Source: Georgenia satyanarayanai (GTDB lineage: Bacteria > Actinomycetota > Actinomycetes > Actinomycetales > Actinomycetaceae). Taken from it: a DNA stretch of 64,000 nucleotides. Position numbers and translations under genes: made by a program. The notes below the pieces were generated by a model. That model saw only the letters and a list, made by a program, of their open reading frames with translations. It made no database searches and was not told the origin of the DNA. Location of the stretch: contig NZ_JAMBNZ010000001.1 of assembly GCF_023715365.1 (NCBI RefSeq), positions 310,001 through 374,000 of the forward strand, read 5' to 3'. Positions 34,134 through 43,163 of the stretch are shown here, piece after piece (within the stretch, counting starts at the first letter, position 1; every line of letters begins with the position of its first letter).

Positions 34134-34139
34134 ACCCTA
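34134..34139 (-). promoter_or_regulatory. Leaderless-type -10 of rsmD
   Basis: TAGGGT on the minus strand lies seven bases before GTG 34126 and overlaps the stop codon of the preceding gene. Confidence 0.5.
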
Positions 34140-34262
34140 CGCCGCGCCGGACAGGTCACCCGGCGACAGGCTGAGCACGGCGGCGACGAGCAGCACGGCG
34201 ACGACGACCATGGCGACGACGACGCCGCCCACCGCCCACGCCACCCAGCGCGGGGACCTCAC
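34137..34262 (-). CDS. 41-residue single-helix membrane protein
   Basis: Small ORF whose GTG overlaps the stop of the upstream permease-like gene (GTGA). The product VRSPRWVAWAVGGVVVAMVV then VVAVLLVAAVLSL is one strongly hydrophobic helix with a basic N-terminus. Position and coupling suggest an accessory subunit of the ABC module upstream. No family is recognised. Confidence 0.6.
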   Translation of the reverse strand: MRSPRWVAWAVGGVVVAMVVVAVLLVAAVLSLSPGDLSGAA

Positions 34263-35791
34263 GGGTCCTCCTTGCGGCGCGCCGGGCGGACGGCGAGGAC
34301 GACGGCGAGCGCCGTGAGCGCGACCTGCAGGCCGAGCAGGACGGGCGTGACCGCGCCGACGAGGACGGCGACGAGCAGCGGGATCGCCCCCAGCAGGACG
34401 ACGTCGGGGCCGGTGTTGGCGATCGTCGCCATCCCGGGAGGGAAGACGCCCATCGGCGTGATGATGAGCGGGCCGGAGAAGTCGGCCTGGGGCCGGTAGG
34501 CGGAGCGGACCGCGCCCCCGGCCCACACCGGCGCGGCGAGCAGGCCGAGCGCGAGCCAGCCCGCGACGTCGTCGTGGGTGCTCCCCAGGACGGCGAAGAC
34601 GGGCACCGTCCACCCGAGCATGGCGAGCACCGGCACGGCCAGGCGCCAGGTCCGCACGGTGCGCTGGGCCACCGGCAGGAGGGCGTCGACGGCGGGCACC
34701 GCCTCCGCGTCGCGGGCACCCTGAGCGGTGGTGAGGGCCGCGACCCACGCCCCAGCGACGACGAGCAGGGCGCTGAGGAGCGCCGGCAGGGACGGGACGA
34801 AGGGGGCGAGGAGCGCGAGCGCGGCCCCGCAGCCCAGCTGGACGAGCCGCCGCGGCGCGCGCAGGAGCAGGCGTGCGTCGGCCACGGCCACGACGACGCC
34901 CGGCCCGAGCGTCCTCACAAGGCCCGGCACGGCCGAGAACCGGGCCGAGCCGCGGCGCCGGCCCCGCCGCGGCTGGGTGTCCAGGGCGCGGCCGAGCGCG
35001 CGGGTGTCCATCGTCAGCGAGGCGCCGCGCAGCTCCACCGTGGCGGCGCCGCGCTCGCGCAGCTCGCTGTCGTGGACCCGTGGCAGCGACCGCAGCGCGG
35101 CGACGGCGGCGAGCACGGCCAGCCCGGCGGCCGCGGCGGCCGGCCACCACGCCCCGCTCACGGTGAGCGGGGCGGGCGGGGCGAGGGCGAGCCCGAGGGC
35201 GGCGACGGGGACGAGCGCGAGGAGGAGGTCCCCGGCGGTGCCGGCCACCCGCCGTCGTCCCGCCGCCTCGAGGGGCACGAGCCCGAGGGCGAGCGCCGCC
35301 CCCAGGCCGAGCCCGGCGAGCGCCGCGGCGACGCCGTGCCCGGCGGTGACGGCGGGGTCGAGCGCGAGGACGAGGAGCAGCCCGGTGGCGGCGCCGGTGG
35401 TCGCCGAGGCGACGGTCGGCGCGACGAGGGAGGGCCGCAGGAGGGAGCCGCGCTCCCCCGGCAGCGGCAGCCACCACGCCGTCTGCGCGCCACCCAGGGA
35501 CACGGGTCCCGTGCGCGCGAGGAGGCCGGTCGCCACCCCGAGGACGGCGACGGCGAGGAGGACGGTGATCCAGGCGGTGTCGAGCTCCGGCGGGGCGCCC
35601 GCGCGCAGCAGGCCCTGGCTGCGGGCCAGCGCGGCGACCATCGCGACGGTGACGGCCAGCGTGAGGACGACCGTGTAGGCGTCGGAGAGCAGCTCACCGG
35701 CGCTCGTGCTGCTGCGGGCGCGCAGCACGAACCGGGTCCAGCGGCGCATGGCGCCGCCGCTCGGGTAGCCCTCGGCGCCCGAGGTGTTCAC
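34259..35791 (-). CDS. Multi-pass membrane protein, probable ABC exporter permease (DUF6297-like)
   Basis: 510-residue protein with roughly twelve hydrophobic segments and a central soluble stretch (about 215-265, arginine-rich). It overlaps the ABC ATPase gene (GTGA), so it is most likely the membrane partner. It is similar in organisation to actinobacterial DUF6297 proteins found with such ATPases. Substrate unknown. Start GTG 35791 is coupled; an in-frame ATG 14 codons downstream is an alternative. Confidence 0.7.
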   Translation of the reverse strand: MNTSGAEGYPSGGAMRRWTRFVLRARSSTSAGELLSDAYTVVLTLAVTVAMVAALARSQGLLRAGAPPELDTAWITVLLAVAVLGVATGLLARTGPVSLGGAQTAWWLPLPGERGSLLRPSLVAPTVASATTGAATGLLLVLALDPAVTAGHGVAAALAGLGLGAALALGLVPLEAAGRRRVAGTAGDLLLALVPVAALGLALAPPAPLTVSGAWWPAAAAAGLAVLAAVAALRSLPRVHDSELRERGAATVELRGASLTMDTRALGRALDTQPRRGRRRGSARFSAVPGLVRTLGPGVVVAVADARLLLRAPRRLVQLGCGAALALLAPFVPSLPALLSALLVVAGAWVAALTTAQGARDAEAVPAVDALLPVAQRTVRTWRLAVPVLAMLGWTVPVFAVLGSTHDDVAGWLALGLLAAPVWAGGAVRSAYRPQADFSGPLIITPMGVFPPGMATIANTGPDVVLLGAIPLLVAVLVGAVTPVLLGLQVALTALAVVLAVRPARRKEDP

Positions 35792-36474
35792 AGCGCGGCG
35801 ATCGCCGCGGCGCCGGCGGCGGGGTCCAGGACCTGCACGCCGTCGTCGTGGAGGAGGACGACGCGCGTGGCGGCCCGCTCGACGAGTACGGGGTCGTGGG
35901 AGGCGACGAGGACGGCGCCGCCGTCCTCGCGCTCCTGGACGAGCATCTCCGCGAGCCGGTTGCGCATGCCGGCGTCCAGGCGCTGCTCGGGCTCGTCGAG
36001 GACGAGGAGCGAGCGGGGGCGGGCGAAGGCCGCGGCGAGCAGCACCCGGCGGCGCTGCCCGGAGGACAGGGCCGAGGGCAGCGCGTCGGCGCGGTCGGCG
36101 AGCCCGAAGTCCTCGACGAGGTCGGCGACGATCTCCCGGGCCTCGGGAACCCGGTGGCCGAGGGCGGTGAGGAGGAGGTGCTCGGTGACGGTGAGCGCCG
36201 GGAAGAAGGCGTCGTCGCCGAGGACGCTGGCCACCGCGGCGCGGACCTCGCCGGTGCGCGGGTCGGGCGGGCTGCCGAGCAGGCTCACGCGGCCGCCGAG
36301 CGGCTCCTGCAGACCGAGAATGGTGCGGAGGACGGTCGACTTGCCGGTGCCGTTGGCGCCGATGACGGCGACGCCCTCCCCGGGCCGCACGTCGAGGTCG
36401 ACGGGCGCGCAGACCGGCTCCTCGCCGTAGCCGACGCTCAGGGACCGGGCGCGAAGGAGCGGCTCGTCGGGCAT
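35788..36474 (-). CDS. ABC transporter ATP-binding protein
   Basis: 228-residue ATPase with Walker A IGANGTGKST, degenerate signature LSSGQRRRVL, Walker B LLVLDEPEQRLD and VASHD switch. First gene of a three-gene unit with a permease-like protein and a tiny membrane protein. The start follows a leaderless-type -10 (TAGGCT). Confidence 0.88.
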   Translation of the reverse strand: MPDEPLLRARSLSVGYGEEPVCAPVDLDVRPGEGVAVIGANGTGKSTVLRTILGLQEPLGGRVSLLGSPPDPRTGEVRAAVASVLGDDAFFPALTVTEHLLLTALGHRVPEAREIVADLVEDFGLADRADALPSALSSGQRRRVLLAAAFARPRSLLVLDEPEQRLDAGMRNRLAEMLVQEREDGGAVLVASHDPVLVERAATRVVLLHDDGVQVLDPAAGAAAIAAL

Positions 36475-36481
36475 GGGGGCG

Positions 36482-36487
36482 AGCCTA
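36482..36487 (-). promoter_or_regulatory. Leaderless-type -10 of the ABC ATPase gene
   Basis: TAGGCT on the minus strand, seven bases before ATG 36474; no ribosome site. Confidence 0.5.
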
Positions 36488-36604
36488 GCGGCCGCCGGGT
36501 CCGCCGCCGTCGGCGTCCCCGGACGTCACCCCGGTGCGCCGTCACCTCCAGGCCGGCACGCTCGAGCAGGACCCGCTCCCGGTCGGTGGCGTCCACGGCA
36601 CGCC

Positions 36605-38830
36605 TCAGGACCGGTCGAGGAACTGGGCGCGCTCGGGGTCGAGCTGCTCGGTGATCGCCTGGAGCAGGGCCGGGTGGTCCATGAGCAGGCGGTCCTGGTC
36701 GACGAGCGCGCGCGCGTCCCAGCGCGCCTTCTCGATGACCGTCGTGTCGGTGAGGACGCGCAGCAGCCGCAGCGAGCTGCCGCGGCCGGACTGGGCCGCG
36801 CCGAGGATGTCGCCCTCGCGGCGCTGCTCGAGGTCCACCTGGGCCAGCTCGAAGCCGTCGGTGGTGGCCTCGAAGGCGCGCAGGCGGGTCATCGCCGGGG
36901 TGTCCTCCACGGCGGTGGTCCAGGCGATGCACGTGCCCGGGCGGGCACCGCGGCCGATGCGGCCGCGCAGCTGGTGGAGCTGGGAGATCCCGAAGCGCTC
37001 GGCGTCCATGATGACCATGACCGAGGCCTCGGGGACGTCGACGCCCACCTCGACGACCGTCGTCGTCACGAGGACCGGCACCTGCCCCGAGGAGAAGGCG
37101 GCCATGGCCGCCTCCTTGTCCTCCGGCGACATCCGGCCGTGCAGCTCGCCCACCGCGACGCCCTCGAGGACGGGGTGCTCGCGCAGGAGCGCGGCGACCT
37201 CGTCGACGGCGGCCAGCGGCCGGGCGGGGGCGGCGCCGCTGCCGGCCGGCGCGTCCTCGGCGGGCGGCGCGTCGGTCTCGGTGAGGAGGTCGGTCTCGAC
37301 GTCGTCGCCCTCGGACGTGATGCGCGGGCACACGACGTACACGCGCCCGCCGTCGTCCACCTCCTCCCGGGCCAGCTGCCAGGTGCGCTCGGTCCACCGC
37401 GCGTTCTTGGCCGGGGCGAGGAAGGTGCGGATGGGCGAGCGGCCGGCGGGGATCTCCCGGAGGGTGGACGTCTCGAGGTCACCGAAGACGGTCATCGCCA
37501 CGGTCCGTGGGATGGGGGTGGCCGTCATGACGAGCAGGTGCGGGGCGGTGGCGGCCTTGGCGCGCAGGGCGTCACGCTGCTCGACGCCGAAGCGGTGCTG
37601 CTCGTCGACGACGACGAGCCCGAGCTCCGCGAACTGGACGTCCTCCGAGAGCAGCGCGTGGGTGCCGATGACGATCCCCGCCTCCCCCGACGCTGCGGCG
37701 AGGAGCGCCTTCTTCCGGGCGGTGGCCGGCATGGCGCCGGTGAGCAGGGTGACGCGGGTGGCGTTCTCCGCGCCGCCGAGCATCCCGGCCTCGGCGAGCG
37801 GGCCGAGCAGCGCGGTGACCGAGCGGGCGTGCTGGGCGGCGAGCACCTCGGTGGGGGCGAGGAGCGCGGCCTGCCCCCCGGCGTCGACAACCTGGAGCAT
37901 GGCGAGCAGCGCGACGACGGTCTTGCCCGAGCCAACCTCGCCCTGGAGCAGGCGCTGCATCGGCCAGGGCCGGGCGAGCTCGGCGGACAGCTCGGCGACG
38001 ACCTCCTGCTGGCCGTGCGTGAGGGTGAAGGGCAGCCGCGCCTCGAAGGCCTCGCGGATGCCGCCCTCCCGTGCGGGGCGCGCGGTGGCGGCGGTGGCCT
38101 CTGCCTCGGCGCGCCGCACCGCGAGCGCCGTCTGGAGGACGAAGGCCTCCTCGTACCGCAGCCGCTCGCGGCCGCGGCGCCAGTCCGCCTCCGTCATGGG
38201 GGCGTGCACCAGCCGCAGCGCCTCCAGGAGCGTGGGCATCTTCTCGCGCTGGAGGACGCGGAAGGGGACGGGGTCGGAGACGTCGGCCTCGTGGAGGGGC
38301 TCGAGGACCGTCTGGACCGCACCGCGGATCCGCCACGTGGGCAGCGACGCGCTCGCCGGGTAGAAGGGGATGGGCCGCGACTGCTCCAGCGCCGCCAGCT
38401 CGCTCTCCTCCTCGTCGTCGACGAAGCGGAAGTCGGGGTTCTTGAGCATCCGCCGGCCGCCGAACTCCTCGACGGTGCCGGTGAACAGCCCCACCCGGCC
38501 GCCGCGCAGCTGGTTCTCGCGGCTGGTGAGCATGCCGCGTCCGCCGAAGAAGCGCAGGAGCAGCTCGCGCCGCCCGTCGCTCACCGTGACGTCGAGCATC
38601 GCGGTCCGCGGGTTGCGGGTGGAGCGCAGCGAGGTGCGCACGACCATGGCGTTGACCGTGACGTGGTCCCCCACCGGCAGGTCGGTGAAGTCGGTGAGCC
38701 GGCCCGGCTCCCCGTAGCGGCGCGGGTAGTGGCGCAGCAGGTCCCAGGCCGTCTCGATGCCGAGCTTGGCCAGCACCTTGGCGGTGCGGTCCCCGACGAG
38801 CCGAGCCAGCGGGGTGGTCAGGGCGGTCAC
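36605..38830 (-). CDS. recG: ATP-dependent DNA helicase RecG
   Basis: 741-residue branch-migration helicase that regresses stalled forks and processes Holliday junctions. An N-terminal OB-fold wedge domain (LTDFTDLPVGDHVTVNAMVV) precedes the helicase: LLQGEVGSGKTVVALLAM (Walker A, about 295), DEQHRFGVEQR (motif II, near 405), VMTATPIPRT, and C-terminal GRIGRGARPGTCIAW. A Pro/Ala-rich insertion sits before motif IV (AEDAPAGSGAAPARP). The GTG start overlaps the stop of the FakA-like gene. Confidence 0.96.
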   Translation of the reverse strand: MTALTTPLARLVGDRTAKVLAKLGIETAWDLLRHYPRRYGEPGRLTDFTDLPVGDHVTVNAMVVRTSLRSTRNPRTAMLDVTVSDGRRELLLRFFGGRGMLTSRENQLRGGRVGLFTGTVEEFGGRRMLKNPDFRFVDDEEESELAALEQSRPIPFYPASASLPTWRIRGAVQTVLEPLHEADVSDPVPFRVLQREKMPTLLEALRLVHAPMTEADWRRGRERLRYEEAFVLQTALAVRRAEAEATAATARPAREGGIREAFEARLPFTLTHGQQEVVAELSAELARPWPMQRLLQGEVGSGKTVVALLAMLQVVDAGGQAALLAPTEVLAAQHARSVTALLGPLAEAGMLGGAENATRVTLLTGAMPATARKKALLAAASGEAGIVIGTHALLSEDVQFAELGLVVVDEQHRFGVEQRDALRAKAATAPHLLVMTATPIPRTVAMTVFGDLETSTLREIPAGRSPIRTFLAPAKNARWTERTWQLAREEVDDGGRVYVVCPRITSEGDDVETDLLTETDAPPAEDAPAGSGAAPARPLAAVDEVAALLREHPVLEGVAVGELHGRMSPEDKEAAMAAFSSGQVPVLVTTTVVEVGVDVPEASVMVIMDAERFGISQLHQLRGRIGRGARPGTCIAWTTAVEDTPAMTRLRAFEATTDGFELAQVDLEQRREGDILGAAQSGRGSSLRLLRVLTDTTVIEKARWDARALVDQDRLLMDHPALLQAITEQLDPERAQFLDRS

Positions 38831-40329
38831 TGGGCCCCCAGGAGCAGCTCGGGCACGGGCACGCCGGCGTCGAGGACGAGCACCTCGGCCTCCGGCGCAC
38901 GGGCGAGGACGGCGGTGCGCAGCCGGCCGGCGACGCTCGCGGCGCCGGTGCCGACGACGGCGGTGAGGAGCTCGTCCCCCGGCTGCACGAGCCGGGCCAC
39001 CGTCTCCTCGAGCCCGGCGACGGCGCAGCTGGCGGTGCGGACCCTGCCTGCGACGTCGTCGGCCGCGGCCAGCCGCTCGGTGGCGGGCGCACCGAGGTGC
39101 TGCTCGGCGACGACGGCGAGGACGGCGGGCTCGGAGCGGGTGGCGGCCACCGCAACGCGCTGCGGGAGGAAGGGCCCGTCGGTGAGGACCCGGCCGGCCA
39201 GCGCCGCCGACTCCTCGTCGCAGGGCAGGAGCAGGATCCCGCGCGCGCCGGCGTCGACGACGCCGCGCTCGAGGCCCGCGGGGTCGGGGTGCAGGACGAC
39301 GACGGCGCCGGTGGCGGCGAGCGGGGCGACGAGCCCGGGCAGGCGCGTGCAGGCGACGACGCCGGCGGGCGGGGCGGTGAGCGAGCGGACGCACACCTGC
39401 TCGGCGCCGTCCGCCAGGACGGCGGTGGGCTCGGCGGTGTGGACGTGGACCTGCCACAGGCCGCGCTCCCCCGGCCCCTCGCTGCCGCCGACGACGGCGA
39501 CCGACTCGCCCGCGGTGTCGAGGCGGGTGCGCAGCGCGGCCGCCTCACGTGCCGTCGCGTGCAGGACGTACATGACCTCGAGATCGCCCTGCCCGCCGTC
39601 CTCGGCCCCGACGACGCCCGCACCGAGGGCGCACGCGGCCTGGTGGGCCACCGGCCCGTGCGCGGGCAGGCTCGCCAGCGCCTCCCGGGCGCGGGCCGTG
39701 GCGGGGGCACCGCCGTCGACGACCGACGCGAGCGCCTCGAGGAGGATCGTGTAGCCCGCGGCGCCGGCGTCGACGACGCCCCGCTCGGCGAGGACCGGGA
39801 GCTGGCTGCGGGTGTCGCCGAGCGCGCGGGCGGCGCCCTGCGCGGCGGCGGTGACGACGCCGGCCAGGCTCCGGTCGGGCGCCTCCTCCGCGGCCCGGGC
39901 GGCGGCCGCGGCGACGGTGAGGACGGTGCCCTCGACGGGGCGGGCCACCGCCTGGCGGGCGTCCTGGGCGGCGGCGCTGAGCGCGGCGGCGGTGGCCGGG
40001 CCGTCCATGGAGTCCCGGCCCGCGACCGCGCGGGCCAGGCCGCGCATCGCCTGGCTGAGGATGACCCCGGAGTTGCCCCGCGCCCCGACGAGCGCACCCC
40101 GGGCCGCGGCGGCGGTGAGCGCGGTGAGGTCCGCCTCCGGGCCGAGGCGGCCGGCAGCGCGGGCGGCACCGGCGAGGGTGAGGACGAGGTTGGTGCCGGT
40201 GTCCCCGTCCGGGACGGGGAAGACGTTGAGGACGTCGACCTGCCGGCGGACGGCGAGGAGGGACCTCAGCCCCTGCTCGAACCAGCGGCGCACGTCCGCG
40301 GGCCCGAGCACGGTGAGCGTGTCCGCCAC
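38827..40329 (-). CDS. DAK/DhaL-domain protein, fatty acid kinase FakA-like (YloV family)
   Basis: 500-residue protein with an N-terminal DhaL ATP-binding domain (about 8-200: [50 protein letters not shown]) and a C-terminal region (about 250-500) as in the YloV/FakA family, which phosphorylates fatty acids held by a DegV/FakB partner to feed phospholipid synthesis. No FakB is in the window. GTG 40329 follows GGAGG at six bases. It is conserved next to recG and rpmB across bacteria. Confidence 0.9.
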   Translation of the reverse strand: MADTLTVLGPADVRRWFEQGLRSLLAVRRQVDVLNVFPVPDGDTGTNLVLTLAGAARAAGRLGPEADLTALTAAAARGALVGARGNSGVILSQAMRGLARAVAGRDSMDGPATAAALSAAAQDARQAVARPVEGTVLTVAAAAARAAEEAPDRSLAGVVTAAAQGAARALGDTRSQLPVLAERGVVDAGAAGYTILLEALASVVDGGAPATARAREALASLPAHGPVAHQAACALGAGVVGAEDGGQGDLEVMYVLHATAREAAALRTRLDTAGESVAVVGGSEGPGERGLWQVHVHTAEPTAVLADGAEQVCVRSLTAPPAGVVACTRLPGLVAPLAATGAVVVLHPDPAGLERGVVDAGARGILLLPCDEESAALAGRVLTDGPFLPQRVAVAATRSEPAVLAVVAEQHLGAPATERLAAADDVAGRVRTASCAVAGLEETVARLVQPGDELLTAVVGTGAASVAGRLRTAVLARAPEAEVLVLDAGVPVPELLLGAQ

Positions 40330-40409
40330 GTCCGTCCTCCCGGGTATCGTCGATCGTGTCCAGGCTAGTGCCCGCCCCTGACACCGTGACGCACCTCGCC
40401 CGAGCCCGT

Positions 40410-40439
40410 TTGGGCGCGCGCCACGGCGTCGGGTATCCT
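40410..40439 (+). promoter_or_regulatory. rpmB promoter
   Basis: TTGGGC (40410-40415), 18-base spacer and TATCCT (40434-40439) upstream of rpmB leave an untranslated leader of about 100 bases before its ribosome site. Confidence 0.5.
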
Positions 40440-40544
40440 GCTCAGGTTGCCCGTACGGGCGGTCGGCCGGCCTGCGTCGTCGACCACGACAGACCCCCAC
40501 GATCGAGCAGATCGTGTTGCCAGCAAGAGATTCAGGAGAAGACC

Positions 40545-40742
40545 GTGGCTGCCACCTGCGACGTCTGCGGCAAGCACCCCAGCTTCGGCAAGAGCGTCTC
40601 GCACTCCCACGTGCGGACGAGCCGTCGGTGGAACCCGAACATCCAGCGCGTGCGCACGAACGTGAACGGCACCGCGAAGCGGATGAACGTCTGCACCTCG
40701 TGCCTCAAGGCCGGCAAGGTGCAGCGCGCCACCAGCGCCTGA
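40545..40742 (+). CDS. rpmB: 50S ribosomal protein L28, Cys4 (zinc-binding) form
   Basis: 65-residue bL28. [31 protein letters not shown] and [12 protein letters not shown] are diagnostic. Two CxxC pairs (CDVC, CTSC) make it the zinc-binding paralogue type, which in actinobacteria may coexist with a zinc-independent copy. GTG start with AGGAGAAG seven bases upstream. A strong terminator follows. Confidence 0.96.
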   Translation: MAATCDVCGKHPSFGKSVSHSHVRTSRRWNPNIQRVRTNVNGTAKRMNVCTSCLKAGKVQRATSA

Positions 40743-40750
40743 TCTTTCCG

Positions 40751-40770
40751 TCACCCGGCCCGCCGGGTGA
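40751..40770 (+). terminator. First hairpin after rpmB
   Basis: TCACCCGG-CCCG-CCGGGTGA, 8-bp perfect stem nine bases after the rpmB stop. Confidence 0.6.
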
Positions 40771-40781
40771 CCAGAGCCTGA

Positions 40782-40818
40782 CCGAGAGGGCCGCCCGGGT
40801 ACCGGGCGGCCCTCTCGG
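40782..40818 (+). terminator. Strong terminator after rpmB
   Basis: Perfect 17-bp inverted repeat (40782-40798 with 40802-40818) around GTA, probably ending rpmB transcription before the separately promoted acetyltransferase gene. Confidence 0.8.
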
Positions 40819-40828
40819 CGTGCCCGGG

Positions 40829-40834
40829 TACTGT
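40829..40834 (+). promoter_or_regulatory. Leaderless-type -10 of the acetyltransferase gene
   Basis: TACTGT lies six bases before GTG 40841, directly after the rpmB terminator. Confidence 0.5.
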
Positions 40835-40840
40835 GTCGCG

Positions 40841-41374
40841 GTGCCCGAGCTCACCACCGACCGCCTCCTCCTGCGTGCGTGGACGCAGGACGACGTCGAC
40901 TTCGCCCTCGACCTCCACTCCCGCTGGGAGGTCCAGCGCTTCCTCGGCGCCGAGCCGCGGGTGGTCACCGACCGCGCCGAGGCGGTCGAACGCGTCGCGC
41001 GCTACCGCAGCCTGGACGGCCACCCCGTCCACGGGATCTGGCTCGTCGCCGACCGTGACGGCGGCCGGCGGCACGGCACGCTGCTCCTCAAGGACATCCC
41101 CCTGTCCGGTCCGACGCTTCCGCTGCAGCCCTCCGGCGACACCGAGATCGGCTGGCACCTCCACCCGGACTCGTGGGGGCGCGGCTACGCGAGCGAGGCG
41201 GCGGCCGCCGTGCTGGCCCACGCCCTGGCCTGCGGGCTCCCGCGCGTGGTGGCGGTGACGTACCCGGAGAACGAGGCCTCGCAGCGGGTGGCGCTGCGCG
41301 TCGGCATGGAGCACCGCGGCACGACGGAGCGGTACTACAACGTCACGAGCGAGCTCTTCGTCGCGGAGGCGTAG
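40841..41374 (+). CDS. GNAT-family N-acetyltransferase (RimJ/RimL-like)
   Basis: 177-residue acetyltransferase. The N-terminal LTTDRLLLRAWTQDDVDFAL and the acetyl-CoA motif IGWHLHPDSWGRGYASEAAA are typical of the RimJ/RimL branch; VTYPENEASQRVALRVGMEH is the conserved C-terminal strand-helix. The acceptor is unknown: ribosomal protein N-terminus, antibiotic or small amine are all possible. GTG 40841 chosen from the leaderless -10. Confidence 0.88.
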   Translation: MPELTTDRLLLRAWTQDDVDFALDLHSRWEVQRFLGAEPRVVTDRAEAVERVARYRSLDGHPVHGIWLVADRDGGRRHGTLLLKDIPLSGPTLPLQPSGDTEIGWHLHPDSWGRGYASEAAAAVLAHALACGLPRVVAVTYPENEASQRVALRVGMEHRGTTERYYNVTSELFVAEA

Positions 41375-41489
41375 GCGCGGACCATCCGGCCCCTCCCACC
41401 GTGCCGGTGTCAGGTCGACGGTGCACCGGGCAGGGCGGGCGCCCAGTGGGACCGGCGGGCGCATGGTCGGGGCGGGGCTGCCGGACCTC

Positions 41490-42491
41490 TTACCGGCGGA
41501 AGTGGTCCCAGCCGACGGCGGCGGCGTGCGGCGCGTCCTGCGGCGCCGTGAGGACACCCGGCACACCTGCTCGCACCGTGCCGATGCGCCGGAAGCCCGC
41601 CGGCAGCAGGGCGCTCGGAGGGAAGGTCGCGAGCAGGCCGTGATCCTCGCCCCCGGTGAGCAGCCAGGCCGCCGGCTCGGTGCCGAGCCGCGCCGCGAGA
41701 GGCGCGAGGGCGGCGAGGTCACCGGCGAGGGAGTCGGCGAGCGGGTCGAGGACGATCTCGGCACCCGAGGCGCGCGCCAGCCTGCCGGTGTCGCGCAGCA
41801 GGCCGTCGCTCACGTCCATCATCGCGCTCGCCCCCGCGTCCGCGGCGGCCGGGCCGGCGGCGTAGGGCGGCGCGGGCCGCAGGAAGGCGCCGACCGCGGC
41901 GGCCGCTGCGCCGTCGTCGTCGCCGTCGTCGTGCTCCGTGCCGACGGCCAGGACGGCGAGGCCGGCGGCGGCCCGCCCGATCGCGCCGGCATGGGCGAGG
42001 ACGTCGCCGGGCCGGGCGCCGGAGCGCAGGACGGGGTCACGGCCCTCGAGGTCGCCGTGGACGGTGACGGCGACGACGAGCCGCTCCCCCGCGCTGAGGT
42101 CGCCGCCGTCGACGCCGACGCCCAGCGGTCCGCACACGTCAGCGAGGCCGCGGGCGAGGTCCTCGACCCAGCCCACAGGGGTGGCCGGCGGCAGGACGAG
42201 GCCGACGACGGTGCTCGTCGGGACGGCGCCCATGGCGGCGATGTCGACGAGGTTCTGTGCGGCGGCCCGGGCCCCGACGTCGCGGGCGGTGCCCCAGCCG
42301 CGGCGGAAGTGGTGGTCCTCGACGAGGACGTCGGTCGACACGACGAAGCGCCCGTCCGGGGCGGCGACGACGGCGGCGTCGTCACCCGTGGGGACGAGGG
42401 TGGCGCGTCCGCGCGGGAGCAGCGGGGTGAAGCGGGCGAGGAGCTCGCCCTCGCTCAGCGCACTGACGGGGAGCGCGGAGGTGTCGGTCAC
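41490..42491 (-). CDS. thiL: Thiamine-monophosphate kinase
   Basis: 333-residue PurM-like kinase making thiamine diphosphate from thiamine monophosphate. VPTGDDAAVVAAPDGRFVVS, STDVLVEDHHFRRGW and AAQNLVDIAAMGAVPTSTVV are the ThiL hallmarks; further metal sites are in MMDVSDGLLRD and GGEDHGLLATF. The GTG start follows a leaderless-type -10 (TAGCGT). Divergent from the DUF3515 gene; convergent with the acetyltransferase, with 115 featureless bases between. Confidence 0.94.
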   Translation of the reverse strand: MTDTSALPVSALSEGELLARFTPLLPRGRATLVPTGDDAAVVAAPDGRFVVSTDVLVEDHHFRRGWGTARDVGARAAAQNLVDIAAMGAVPTSTVVGLVLPPATPVGWVEDLARGLADVCGPLGVGVDGGDLSAGERLVVAVTVHGDLEGRDPVLRSGARPGDVLAHAGAIGRAAAGLAVLAVGTEHDDGDDDGAAAAAVGAFLRPAPPYAAGPAAADAGASAMMDVSDGLLRDTGRLARASGAEIVLDPLADSLAGDLAALAPLAARLGTEPAAWLLTGGEDHGLLATFPPSALLPAGFRRIGTVRAGVPGVLTAPQDAPHAAAVGWDHFRR

Positions 42492-42497
42492 CCGGCC

Positions 42498-42503
42498 ACG
42501 CTA
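42498..42503 (-). promoter_or_regulatory. Leaderless-type -10 of thiL
   Basis: TAGCGT on the minus strand six bases before GTG 42491; back to back with the DUF3515 promoter. Confidence 0.5.
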
Positions 42504-42534
42504 CCCGGGGCACCGGCGCGCCCGGGCGGCGGGT

Positions 42535-42540
42535 TACCGT
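42535..42540 (+). promoter_or_regulatory. Leaderless-type -10 of the DUF3515 gene
   Basis: TACCGT seven bases before GTG 42548; a GAGGG stretch in the spacer could alternatively act as a ribosome site. Confidence 0.45.
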
Positions 42541-42547
42541 GAGGGAC

Positions 42548-43051
42548 GTGAGACGACGGCGGATGGTGGCGGTGGCGGCAGCTGTGGTGGCGGTGGGGGC
42601 GTGCTCCCCACCGGTGACGGTGCCCGCCGGCCCCGACGCCGCGGACCCGGTCTGCGGGGAGGTGCTCCAGGCGCTGCCGGGTGTGCTCGCCGGTGGTGAG
42701 GAGCGCTCGATCGGCAGTCAGTCCATCGCCGGCTGGGGCGAGCCGGCGATCACGCTGCGCTGCGGCGTCGAGGTCCCCGGCCCGAGCACCGAACGGTGCA
42801 TCACCGTGGAGTCGGGCGAGACCTCCGTCGACTGGCTCGCCCTCGAGGCCGACGACGCCATGGTCCCCGACCACGCCCGGCGCGAGAACGGCTCGTGGAC
42901 CTTCATCACCTACGGGCGCGTGCCCGCGGTGGAGGTCGTCGTGCCGACCGAGCGCGGCGGCGACCAGCCCACGGCAGTCCTGGTCGACCTGGCGTCGGCG
43001 GTGGAGCGGACGACAGCCGAGCGCGCCTGCGTCGGCGCCGACGACCTCTGA
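42548..43051 (+). CDS. DUF3515 lipoprotein
   Basis: 167-residue predicted lipoprotein: basic N-terminus, hydrophobic segment and lipobox AVGAC (Cys about 20), then a globular DUF3515-type domain with CGEVLQALPGVLAG, WGEPAITLRCGV and two Cys pairs probably bonded outside the membrane. Function unknown; in actinobacteria it is conserved next to ddl and thiL. GTG 42548 preferred over GTG 42539. Confidence 0.85.
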   Translation: MRRRRMVAVAAAVVAVGACSPPVTVPAGPDAADPVCGEVLQALPGVLAGGEERSIGSQSIAGWGEPAITLRCGVEVPGPSTERCITVESGETSVDWLALEADDAMVPDHARRENGSWTFITYGRVPAVEVVVPTERGGDQPTAVLVDLASAVERTTAERACVGADDL

Positions 43052-43075
43052 CCCGTCTCCTCCGCACACTCTCCT

Positions 43076-43142
43076 CCGCATATGCGGGAAAGCTGCAGGC
43101 GTTCGCGCACTCCGGCGGTGATTTTCCCGCATATGCGGGAAA
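43076..43142. repeat. Repeated palindrome between convergent genes
   Basis: TTTCCCGCATATGCGGGAAA (43123-43142) is a perfect 20-bp palindrome. A second copy lacking the first bases, CCGCATATGCGGGAAA, lies at 43076-43091. They flank 31 bases between the convergent DUF3515 and ddl genes, so they are not obviously a promoter; terminator, protein-binding pair or repeat element are options. Confidence 0.75.
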
Positions 43143-43163
43143 TGCGGGGAGGTGAGGGGTGGG

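Noticed and set aside
36475-36604. Possible gene remnant between recG and the ABC ATPase (minus-strand ATDRERVLLERAGLEVTAHR)
   Set aside because: Too short, no start or family match; could be chance in GC-rich sequence.
40509-40544. Zinc-dependent (Zur) operator before rpmB
   Set aside because: The Cys4 L28 raised the question, but no AT-rich Zur palindrome is visible before the gene.
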